Assembly (NCBI GenBank): GCA_036244855.1
Contig: BQKZ01000044.1
Span: forward strand, 119,305 to 183,304
Source of the DNA: Temnopleurus reevesii
Taxonomy: Eukaryota > Echinodermata > Echinoidea > Temnopleuroida > Temnopleuridae
Direction of reading: 5' to 3'
DNA length: 64,000 nucleotides
In this document: in pieces, positions 1 through 12,300 of the stretch
Layout: every line of letters begins with the position of its first letter
Numbering within the stretch: position 1 is the stretch's first letter
Program-made: the position numbers and the translations under genes
The notes under the pieces: model-generated
Told to the model about the DNA's origin: nothing
What the model saw: only the letters and a program-made list of their open reading frames with translations
The model's database searches: none

Positions 1-19
1 CCATCATCCATACACTCAC

Positions 20-344
20 CTCCCAATCAGACTCCACTCCCGACACATCACCCAGATCCAGATCAAAACCAGGAGGTGAAGCTTTCTTCTCTTTCACCAC
101 CGGTTCCTCCTCCCCCATGGGTGTGGCCGGTAGGGTCATAGTCACACCCATGGGCGTGGCTGGTAGAGTCCTGGTTGCACCCATCTCCTTGTGGGGCTCG
201 CTGGAGTCTGTCATCCAATCATCATCATTGTCATCCTGTACAGAAGGAGTTGCTCTCTCATCATTGAGGTCTGTCTCCGTCGGTGCCAGAGTGGATGTTG
301 AGGAGACGAGGCGCTGTCGTTTTGGGTGGACTGGAATCTTGTTC
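20..344 (-). CDS. PTPN13: PTPN13 exon 31: linker after PDZ5 (last exon in window)
   Basis: Residues 2704-2812. Contains DDNDDDWMTDSSE, a twofold TLPATPMG repeat and a final GVESDWE, ending in phase 0 at GAG|GTGAG. The tyrosine phosphatase exons should follow beyond position 1. Linker assignment rests on frame, phase and the shared acidic-Trp motif. Confidence 0.85.
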
Positions 345-3300
345 CTAAAGGAGAAATCCAAGACAATGTTATAAATCAGTGAGTCGTCTACTCCATGTTT
401 CACACGCCACGTCGCTGGAATTCTCTGCGCAATTGTAACCTTCTTCTTTCAGGGTCCTGTAACATAAAAGAAATACGATTAATCTTGCAATTAATTGCAT
501 CTCTTTGTACACATTTTGCCATAGACTTACGATAAATATTTATTGCAAGTTTAATTGCAACTTTTATGTTACAGACCCCTGATCTTACACAAATATTAAA
601 ATCAATTTGCGACAACCGGGTATGCAGTATTGAGGTTAAGTACTTGAAAATCACCTCACTGAACAGCCCAGTAGAATAAGGGTTAAAATAAAAAGTTTGT
701 CTTGATCATTGTAAAATCATGGTAGCTAAGGGCTCAACTGTATCAAATCTACCAAGTAAAAGCACAAAGTTTTGATCACAATATACACATTGAAATCAGG
801 AAATGGGAGAAATAGTGAAAAGTAGTAAATAGAGAAAATGATTCAATATTGTATTGAAAGTGAACTATAGTTAAAATTAGATCAGAGGTCTATTCTCTCA
901 CATCTATCCAAACATACGTGAAAGAAAGGAAATCAATTTACCCATTTAATCATTTAAAAAATTTTGATCATATTTGACAATCAGTTTACAGAATTTTTCG
1001 TAAGTGGTGATGTTTTATTTTAAGTCCTGATACTTGAATGAATGAATACATCTTACCGAGTTGCTTTAAGTTCAACCAGCGAGGGCACCCTAGCCAGGAG
1101 CGTCTTTGCTTTCTCCATACTGATCCCAGTGACAGGTTGATCATTGATGTAATGAATCTCATCACCAACCTCAAGACTTCCATCTTCAGCCATCGGAAGA
1201 CCACTCACGACCTCCTTGACCATCAACCCTGACCTTTGACCTGTGACCTCAAACCCAAGTAGCAACCCAAGTTGACCTTTCTCATTCTTCTTGATGAGAA
1301 CCGTTGGTAGGTCATCTAGACCAGGTGATACCTCCTCCTGGCTTACATGGTCTACCTTCTCTAGTCGAGGTCTTGCTTTGAAAGCGTCTCTCAAATTTAC
1401 TTTAGTCTCTTGGGTCGTGGACTCCACAGAGCCAACATCAGACCAATCATCATCATCATCATTCTCTGTAGCAGATGGACTCATGGTGACATCTGTCCTT
1501 GCTTCCCTATCATCCAATGCAGGAGCTAGTGCAGGGCTGGCCTGGACGTCATCCTCTGCTCTAGGGATCACTGTATCCTCTACCACCAGTGGAGACAAAG
1601 GGTTGGCGGTCTTCACAGGTTTCGTTGGTGATGGCGTCGGTTGGTTAGACTTTGGTGACGGGTGAGCGACCTTGAGTGTAACCTCCTTAGGGGTCATACG
1701 AAGGAAGGACACAGCATCAAAATGGCTCATGCCTCTCATACTACGACCATTCACCTGCAGAGAAAATCATACATAGCAAGAATACAGTCATCAATAGAGT
1801 CCTAAAGATATCCCACCCACATACCCACTCCTAAGATATCATGTCCACGAATGCATGCATGATAAGGACTACTCTATTACTGCAGCACATATCTGGAACT
1901 CCCTAACTGAATAAAAGAATACATGTACATGTAGCTTGGCATTTCAAATATTCAAGCACCGTCTTAACTATTGTTATGTTGTAATCTCTTTTCGTTGTGG
2001 TAATTCCATTTGTTTATCCATTATGTAATCTATTGTTTTTTTCTCCATGCACTTTGAATCTTGTATTACAACAAGAATCAAGTGATCAACAAAATATTGA
2101 ACATACATGTATTATTCGCTTCTTAGTATCCATATATTTTGGCTTCTCTTATTAGAGACACAATGATAGGATTCTAAAAAGGGATAGGCATTTCATTTAG
2201 CATTAACAGTCAATATCTAAATTTTTTTTAAATGGATTTTCAGTTTTCAAATTCCCCTTTTCAAATGTTCTGCTGTACACAACAATTTTGCAATAGAATT
2301 CACACTCTCCCTGCCGTCTTTTTTCAGGCGGAGAGCCGCTCTCACAGGGTCGAAACAAGGTCAGAGGTCATGCAGATTAGCATACAGTATATTGTATGCA
2401 ACCTTCATTGGTGGATCCATGTATATTCTTGTTTGTTTACAGTGACGTCAGCGTCAGCGGCTTGCCGTTTAATATGTAGTATTTCTATCGTGCGGCTGTC
2501 AGCGACACGCCGTAGCGAAAGAGTTAAGGATGTAAATTTTTGCAATTTTTATGCCTCATATTTGCTTTTACTTATGTAAGATGATATTGTTTTCATTTTA
2601 CTCCCCTATCTAAAATTTATTGATTTTACTATAATTTTAAGTTTTATTCAATAATTGAAATTTGTATATATGTTGATTTTAACTTGCACAGACTAACTAA
2701 CTAAATGAAAAAAAAGCCTCTGGTTGATGTTAGTACCGAGAATAAATAAAATAAATGAATGAATGAATGAATGAATGGTTTATTCAACTTACAGAATAAT
2801 ATGTAACAAAAATTATGTATAAACAAACTTAAACTACAAAATAAATGTGTCACCTCTAGTATCTTGTCCCCTTTTCTAAGTCTTGGATGAGACATGGCTG
2901 GTTCTTGTAGTATATCTTTGATATAACACCCTCCTGTGTTGGCCCCTCCGGCCACAGTGAAACCTAGACCCCCTCGCTGGGGCTTCACTAGATGCACTTC
3001 AAATATATCATCCTGAAAACAAACAAAAAATCATCAAAAGAGTGTTTCCTTTTTAGATTAACTCGCTTCACCTTAACTGTTTTTAGTTAACTCACATAGA
3101 CTAATTAAAACAAATTTGTAAATAAATAAATAAAAGTTAATGTACAAATTAACTTACAGCCTTGTTCAGTCAAGTTCGAAAGCTGATGAATTTCTTCAAC
3201 AAAATCTAAATCTAACAAAAAGAATATAGATTAATTTCAATGTAACTTCCAACTGCGGCTTCTGTTTTAAATAGTCAAAAGGTCTGCTTTCATGTCAGAT

Positions 3301-6300
3301 TTCGAGATATTTATGACCAACTAAACAGAAATCAAACATAAAATGTTAAATATGTTAAAAATGGAGTATATCCTAATGGCATATCCATATATCATAAAGT
3401 GATACAAAATGGCTTTCTTCAACTAAACCAATGATTTGAATAGACTTTTAAAGAAAAATAGAATATGCATAAGCCAACTCACGACATGGATAATAGAGAA
3501 ATCTGGCTATGTAAGAAAGATAACAAGGTCAATGTTTCATAATGTATCCAGTAAACATGACTTTATCCACATTATTCTATCTAGACTTCATATATTTCTT
3601 GACATGTTTATGACAAATTTGACGGTATGAATCACTTATTAATCATGGCAATCACTCACAGTCACGTACATAACATTGAATGTAATCTATGAACAAGGAC
3701 AGATTGAATTGTTTGAAAGTTGGCATAATGTAGCTTTCTAACACTGGGGATTATGAGACATGAAAAGAGGGAGGGGCAGGAAAAATGGGGCGAGAACAAC
3801 TAGTTGGATAGAGAAGGCCAAAGAAAGCAAGATATAAAGAAAGAGTTTTAATGATATGCATAACACATTCAATTGTTTAATAATAATTATCCCTTTTTGT
3901 ATAGCACTTCACACTTATTAAAGTTTTTAAGTGCTTGACAATGGAGCAATGGTTTAGCAGTGCAGATGCTGCACAAGCTGTGTTTCAAGGAATAAATTCC
4001 TGCCAAGTACCCATTCACCTCACCTGGGTTGAGTGCATCATAATGTGGATGATTTTATTGCCGAAGGCAATTAAAATCATGGATGGGATTCAAACTGCGA
4101 TGCTCTAGTTGAAAGGAGAGAGTCAGAATATGATGCTTCCACAAAGGATGGATATTCGACAAATCTATATTTCATACGAAAGAAAATGCAAACTGTACCT
4201 CTTCAATATCAAGTGAAGGATCGGACATGATTTGTTGCATCTTCCTAGGTGAGCTCTCAGTGCTAGACGACGGTGAAACCAGCGGTCTTCCTTTCATACC
4301 AAGGTCTTGAGACTTCCTCTTACTACTGACTGGTATCTTAGACTTGATCTCTACCGCTCCTAGCTTAGGTAACGAGGGTGTCACTTCGGAGAATGCGCTT
4401 CGTTCCACCATCTTGGATAGCGAAGATGGCCGTTCTGACAGTGAGCTTTGATCAGCAACATCGTCCTCTGATGGACCTTCTTCCACTTCATCTTCATCTG
4501 AGTGTGGAGGGGAAGTGGGAGGGGGTGGAGGGGGAGGCAGGTCGGTGGTGGTGGTAGGAGATGGGGGTGGGGAGGTGTGTGGTGGGGGTGGAGGGGGTAG
4601 AGGGTCATTAGTGGTAGGGGAGAGGGGAGGGGAGGTGAACGGACTGGAGTGGGTTGTTGAGTTGTGTTTTCCGACTGTGGGTGTATCCAGAGGAGAGGGT
4701 GGGACCGCTTTCTGCTTCACTGGTGAATCTTCAGGCCTCTGCAGTAAGGAACAATAACCAGCAAAATCATTGAACAATTTGAAATAATGATTTAAAGAGG
4801 TAATTTTCTATTGGATAACAGATTTGACAAGATTATGTAAACTTGATATTGCAGGTCAACATTGATAATCACATTTACAAGAGCTTCTAAGTCCAAAATT
4901 AAAGTTCAAGTTTGATTAGAGATTTGTCAAACATTATCCAACACAAATAACTATTGTTGCCACATTGCATGAGTTGATTTTTCTTTCAAATATGGAACAA
5001 CATTTGAGAACAAATTTTGTGCCCGCGAATACAATTTACATACCACGTCCATGCATGGTCCATGTGAACAAAAAATAACTGTAAAACCTCCCAAAAAACT
5101 GCTTAAAACATGATTTCTTGGACAAAGTAAGATGTAAATGCATATTGTGTTTTGCATATCATCTCAGCTGAAAACAAGTTTTTAAACACAAAGAAATTCT
5201 CAAAAACATAGGAGATTTGGCAAATTAAATTCTTTAATTTTTTTCAATATAATTGTTAAGAATGCTGATTTTTAAAAAAAGGAAATCATCTGAACTTGAG
5301 ATCTAAATTTATGATTTGTATCATGCATGTATTAGCATAATTGATTAATTCAATAGTTTTTGATAAATTGTTAAGTCTATAATTATCTAGTTGTTAATAA
5401 TGAATAATAATGAATATAATACTTGAATTTAAATAGTGCTTTTTACAGAGGCTTCCTGGCTATGGAAACTTAGCAATACCCGTCTCTCTCCTTCCCTCTC
5501 TCCCAACATACCTTTTGTAGCAGTCTAAGAAGTTCTTCATCACTCGGTCGACACAAGAGAAGTTTCACATTTTGCTGAGCTCCTCGTAACTTAGCAACCG
5601 TCTCCTGGGTGATGAATGGAATAAAAAAAAAGATATCATTTAGCAATCAATACTTTGATGAAAGGGGGCTCATGCATTCTTGAATTATAGTGTTAAAATT
5701 GACAAAGAGATCCTAGACAGAGAAAAACAAGTCTGAAATGCACAATTAAGTCCCTGAGAAGACTGAAAAGAAATGAAAGAATTAAAAAATTCTTGGAAAG
5801 CACAATTCTTTTTCTAAGATGGAAGTGCATTGGAAATGTCATTTTTTTTGCTTATTTGTTTAATTGTCAGGGCTGAAACACTGGATTTTGTGTATTCTGA
5901 GACAAACTTGATTTTTAACACTAATTCACCTATTTTCTTCACAAATAATTATAATGAATAGATAATGCCATAGATCTGTATGGGTAAAGTCATGCATGGG
6001 TAATACTTTGTTTCTTTGAACTCATTTCTCACCTTATGCTTCCAGAAGCGAACCAATAAATCAACTGACTTCAGTTCAACAATCGACGGTCTTCTACATT
6101 TCAATCCGTATGGACGATCGATTACTTCACATTTACCAATCATTCTTCTGAATCCAATTTAAAAATCACAAAAAATTCCTTATATGATGAAAAGGTTGAA
6201 GATTCAACTCCACAAAAGATAGACTTTTTTTAAAATAAATACAATAGTAGGCTTTACGGAAGAATGAGAACAGAAATCAAAACATTGCGCCATTTACGTA

Positions 6301-9300
6301 GATTAGGCGGATGAATGAAAAAGAAATGAAATCATTGTCCGATTCATTTCAAATCATACTACAGTACAACTTAAGTATTCAAGTCGACAAAATATCCAGC
6401 TCATTATGTAGAAGTCCTGAATAATTATTCCAAGGTATAGCTTTAATGTCTCCTCAAAATGATATCCAACCGAGCTATGAAAGAAGTCTTTGATAAATTA
6501 ATTGTTCTACTCCTTAGATTACATGGAGAAAATCGGAATTCCTAAAAGCAGATCGTTGATGGAAAATCTGATGCAATAAGATCTAAACTTGAACAATGTT
6601 TTAGTCATTGGCTAATCTGATTTAGTAGAAGTTTTGTAGGCGTAGAAGTTGGTTAATATAAAATCTAAGATATAATCAAGAGATCCATAGGACATAACAG
6701 CTAAATCACACAATAGATCTCAGTTTTGTTCGTGGGAAAACTAGAAAGTCACAAAACGAATGAAGATATAACAACCTTGAATTATATCTGTAAATATCCT
6801 TTAGACAAAACCAAAATCAGATCTCTAGTCGTTGGCAGAAAAAGTACAACCTCCTAAACGTGAAATCCATTTTTCTTTTTTTTCTTTATTTAAATCATTG
6901 TGACATCAAACTTCAATCGGTCATTAATTCAGCAGAGATAACAGAAAAGAAACGGGAACGTCATAAAACAGAACTCATGCAACATTTCGCTGAGAGGGCT
7001 CCAAATAAGAAAAAGGCACAGTGCAATATTAATGTTTGATTCTCTAGAGATTTGAGGCCAATATCCTGAACATGAAATCCAATAAAAATGAAGATGACAC
7101 AAAACATTAATAACTAATTACTTTCAGCAAGTGATCTTGAAGAGAAAAAAAAAACACAACTGGACTGAACTGAGCACAGAGCAGAATATTGAATTCCCTC
7201 GAGCTGTCTGCCTGACATATCCTGCACATTATAAACCCAATCAACAACCGATGTGTCACACTAAATCAAATAACATTTCCTCAATTTCTTGTCTGAGAGG
7301 AACATGAACCCAAAATGACACACAAGAGAATGTACGGTCTAGAAATGGATTTATGGTGAAGCTTGCATGTTTGATGACATTTCAATCGGAATACCCTAAA
7401 ATTTGATTCATTTAGGTTCTCTTCTATAGCTATTTCAGAAACCACAAAATGGTTTCATATTACGTTGCTGTAAACACCAGCAAATTGTTCTGACATTGAG
7501 AACACTAGTTGTTTGAGATAAATTGTTTTATTTCATTTGGCAATACATGCAGTCAAAACAAAATTCTAAGTGATTAATTCTAATAGAGTATGACCCCCAG
7601 ACATGACAAATTTTATAAACCCAAATCAATTTTAAAAAAATCCCAGCATTTCTTCGAGCCTTAATCCTTTCCTTCATCCCCCTGATCTCAGCCCCATCTC
7701 GTTCTCACAAAAATTGTCATATTTTTCTTAGCGATAAGTTTTGATACCCTCGCGATAATCTCCAGTCTATATAAAGATGAAAAGCACATGAGAGATAAGC
7801 CTACAATTCAAACCTTTACTTGCAATTTGGAAAGGAATTATGGAAAGTTTAATCTAAATGTGAACATACTTTTAAAGGAAGTAGTCTATTCAAAGGATAA
7901 CATTTTTTGATAAAAGTTCATCATTTTCAATGCAACTAAAAATGTTCAGCATTGCGAGTAGACATAAAATTACAGGAAATTAATCATTTTTCTCACAATG
8001 TACTGTAGTCAACAAAGAATTAACTGCAAAAAAAATCACTAGCTTTAAATGTGTTTGGAATTATATTTGGGTGCTCATAGTAGTGTGTTGAATATTGTAA
8101 GCAAAGAAAGTCTTTGCCTTATAGCATATGGATCACCATTCTTGTTCTTTTGAACTATTTACGATTGAAAAGGAAGCAAGCTCTAAAGGCATTTTTTTTT
8201 TGTTATATGACATTTAAAGTAATCCTGCTTCTAAATACTCTTAGGGGGCGTTGTTCAAAATCGACTGCAACTTTGCAAATTGTAACATGCATTTTCATTC
8301 GTGCACGGTACATGTACATGTATGTGCATTTTAAGACGCATGTGAAATGTGGTGTTGATTGGCACGTTCCGATCAACTGCAACTTTTGAGCAACACCCCC
8401 TTAGATGCACAACATGGCCATCAGTTTAGTTCCTCATATACTGGCGCCTGCCAGACTCACACAATGTACCCCATTTACCAGTACATGTATGTCACCTTTT
8501 AATTGGCTAGATAAACAGGATAGAGTCATTATTTAGTTACTTAGAATAGAAAACTGGAGGCACCGTGGTGTAGTGGTCATCACTCTTGCCTCTCAACCAG
8601 AGGGTCGTAGGTTCGAATCCCACACATGGCGTAAATTTCCATCAGAAAGAAATTAATCCACAATGTGCTGCACTCAACCCAGGTGAGAAGAATGGGAACC
8701 TGACAGGAATATTTATTCATTGAAATGCCAAGTACGCTGATGGCTGCCCGGCTAAAGCCAGGGTAATAATAACGTAAAAAAGCACCTTGAGCACTCAGCA
8801 ATGAGAGTGGATAAGTGCGCTATATAAATTGCATATATATGTTATTATTATTTTAAGAAAAACACTGATAATTGGACTAGTAATCCATTTAACAACCTAC
8901 AAGTATGTCTCCAAAGAGTAAAAACTACTTTTTTTTAAAATAGAGATTGGAAAAAAAAAATTTTATATGTTAAAAGATGTCTTAATAGCGAATATGCAAA
9001 ATCAAATTTCCCAACTGTTGTTTGCAATAAGACCTATATTGTAGGTACAAATTTATATTTTTTTCATCTAGTATATGATTAATAGAAGGACATAACTGAT
9101 CTATTATAATCTTACCACTGTCTCTGCATACATGTTTTCAAGAATTTTCTCCCATTTCATGATTCAAGTTCAGGAACATATATCTTTGGAAAATATCAAT
9201 GTGCTTAGTGTTTATATCTGTGCACAATGAACAAGGCCAATCTCACCACAAAAATAGACAGTGCTCTGCTTTTCACTGAGGGTATAGAGAGACTAATTGG

Positions 9301-12300
9301 AATTGGAAACGGGCTGGGAAATAGGATTCAATCAATTATCAAGTTCATGAAAACAAGCTTGTTGAGAGTCAACTATCAACGGTCTATTTACACTGCCAAT
9401 CATCTGATGAGGAACACGCCTAGACCCTTTTACATTATCACAAAGCCCCTTTCACAAGATCCTTTTATGGGCTTGAAGGTTGTTTGAAACAAAGTCCCAT
9501 GAGTGGTCATGACGCTTAAACATCACAGAAATGATAAATGAATAATGATACTTGATGCCAAACAAGAGCTGCATACATCATTTCAATAAAAATGAAAATA
9601 TTTCTGGCTAAAAAAAGAATAACAAATAACCTTTGACATATATGTTTGATTTGGGAAACTGGTAATATGGACACAAATGGGTGATTCCATGTTGTACAAT
9701 TTCCTTGGGCATTTTAGTTATAAGAAGTAACTAAAAACAAGATAACAATTTTTTTAATAACATTCTAAAGTTATAATCTTAAAAAGATGTGCATGTTGAT
9801 TTTTTTTAATTTGGGAAATGTTTTTCATAGAATCATGAAGTGTTTTTTTTTTCACTAGAGGACAGCAATTATCTGCTTTCTATAAGACATAATATTTTCC
9901 ATCTATTTCATTTAAAAAAAGATAGTTGCTCCTGACAACCATAGTATTCTATTAAACTGCTTCATTGTTAAACACAAATATATGAAAGATCTTGCTGATC
10001 ATCGATTCACCAGAATAAAACGTGCATTTAATGCACATTTCTTATGTTGTACAGCATATTTTCAACATGGAAAACCCCAAATATACAATCTTTGCAAATT
10101 TCAAAAAACAAAAGGAAATTCTGCACAACTTGCTTGAAGATATAAATAATGATAACAGGTTGAAATCCTTGAAATGAGACTACAAGTTTGCAGCAAATAT
10201 TGAAGCATGACAAAATGTGACAATGTGAATTTCTGACTGCATGATATTGATACCTTGTTTGGAAGGGGATCGTACAGGAAATCTGTGATCATGAGGAGCT
10301 TTCCTCTAATGAGGACTCAAACCCATAATGTAGCAGTGCTCATGCAAAAAGGCAATAAGTAACTTTATATTGAATTCTGTAAAGAAAAAAAATCAAAGTG
10401 ATGGTGACAAAATTGTCAAACACTACCTAGAGTACTCTGTACATTGTACAATCAGTCATACAACATAAGATGAAGGATCAGGCATTAAAGATTGGGACTG
10501 CTCCAGAAAAAAAAACTTGCTTTAATCAATAGCAGAAAAATCAGACAAACAGACAAATAAGAGAGTTATGAATACTTGGTGTATGAAATACTTTTACATG
10601 CAAATTTGTGCTCTGGCAACATACATGTACAGTAAGATATTGTTTTCATTCATTATGGTCTATTTAGGGGGCATGTTAGACTACAACTGAATACTACAGG
10701 TAGAGTTGTCATAGAATTTAAAATTGTTTTTATCATTGACTATGAGAGCAATGTCTGGCTCCAAATGAAGATCAAAAACCTTTTTTCGCATTATTATGAT
10801 CAAGCTCAATCCAAAAAGAGACACTAATTACACAATGTTCCCTATCTATCAATCAATGTTCAGAAAACTAAGCAGCACAATGGCAAATAATATAATTAGG
10901 CTTGAGAAAAGTTCTCAGGAGAGGATGAAAGCTATTCAGTAAAAGCTTTAAATTTCATTTTCATTTTCTTTCCTTGTGATGCTTAAAAGAATGAGCATGT
11001 AGGCATGCTCCATTCAGTGGACAAGTCAATGCAACATTCTCTGGTACAGTAAGCAAATAATTACCAATAACGAAAAAAAAAAAGGATTGCAAAATAATAC
11101 AAAATAAGAGGTTGAGGGAGAAAAATTTATACTGCAAATGACAAGGGTGCAATGAAATGATGACAGGAAGGAATGAAGGGAATGGGGAAAGAGGGAAAGA
11201 GAGCCTGTGCTACTCCTAAGGAGTAGCACAGAATAAATGAATAACTTTCATTATAATCATCAATATGAAAAGAACTAGTGTGCGAAAAGGTTGATGGCCG
11301 GATATTTGAATTTTAGTTTAACCCTAATCCCATTGGGATATTTCAGTCATCTCAGTTCATGGGGGGGGGGGGCTTATGTTGCCCCCCCCCTCTGATCTTC
11401 GCCGTCGACCGCGCGATCGCGCCAAAATTTGGCATGCACATAGCCCGCGATGTTAACTCTTAGATTGCATTGTCAAATTTTTCAAAAAATCTACTCATTA
11501 TGCTAATTAGGATTTAATTATACATAATTGTGCATGAATTCTAACAAACGGCAATAAATCACTTGCTGAAGCTCCAAATGTGCTGATTTTTGGTCTAGAT
11601 ACTCATAGTAATGTTTCAGAAATATTGTCACGGAAAGAAAATGCAATCAAAATCTATTTCTTATGTATTCTATTGTTTTTGTGAATTTCTTATGCATTTC
11701 TTTATTTTTTCAAGTTTATTATTTCTATTGTTTTTTCGATGGGAATTGTTGGTGACATCATTAGAGGCATAAAGAATGAATTTCAAATTCAGTTCATGCA
11801 TTAATATGCAAAATAGACAAGAATTTATGAATATTGACTAAAAACACAATTTGCATTGACTTTGTACATAAAATCACGCTTTGGACTCATATTTGGCTCG
11901 ACGAATATTTTTTTAAATGTGCGTAGCGTCGGTACCGCATACCCGGTCATCACAAATTTGGTGTCAAAAGTTGCGCGAGACTTGAAAGATAAAAGTCAGC
12001 AAAAATTATGGCGCGAGCTTCTCGCGTTTCAGATTTATCACGAAAATTGTCGAGGGGGGGGGGCTTTAAAAGCTCAAAAAAGGTACATGTACAGACATAG
12101 GGCTTGTTTCATTTTATTTTCTTTGGAGTTCCAGCATTTTTCGGCCTTACAAACAAATATGTGTTGTGCTGCATGTGTTCTCATCAGTGGCAAGTGATAG
12201 GATTTTCTTTGCTTTGTATTGTAGTAATGTATCTAAATTCCATTGCTTTCTTCTTCTTCTTCTTCTTCTACCTTTAGTGTGCAGAACATCATTGGAGTAT

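Noticed and set aside
1291..1665. Plus-strand open frame of 124 codons
   Set aside because: Antisense of PTPN13 exon 30 (linker and PDZ5), with no domain of its own.
4515..4757. Plus-strand frame with Gly-rich product
   Set aside because: It is the antisense of the proline-rich PTPN13 exon 28; its composition comes from the CCN codon runs.
8564..8636. A functional tRNA gene from box A/box B similarity
   Set aside because: The sequence continues into a SINE body and tail shared with other loci, and I could not fold a clean acceptor stem.
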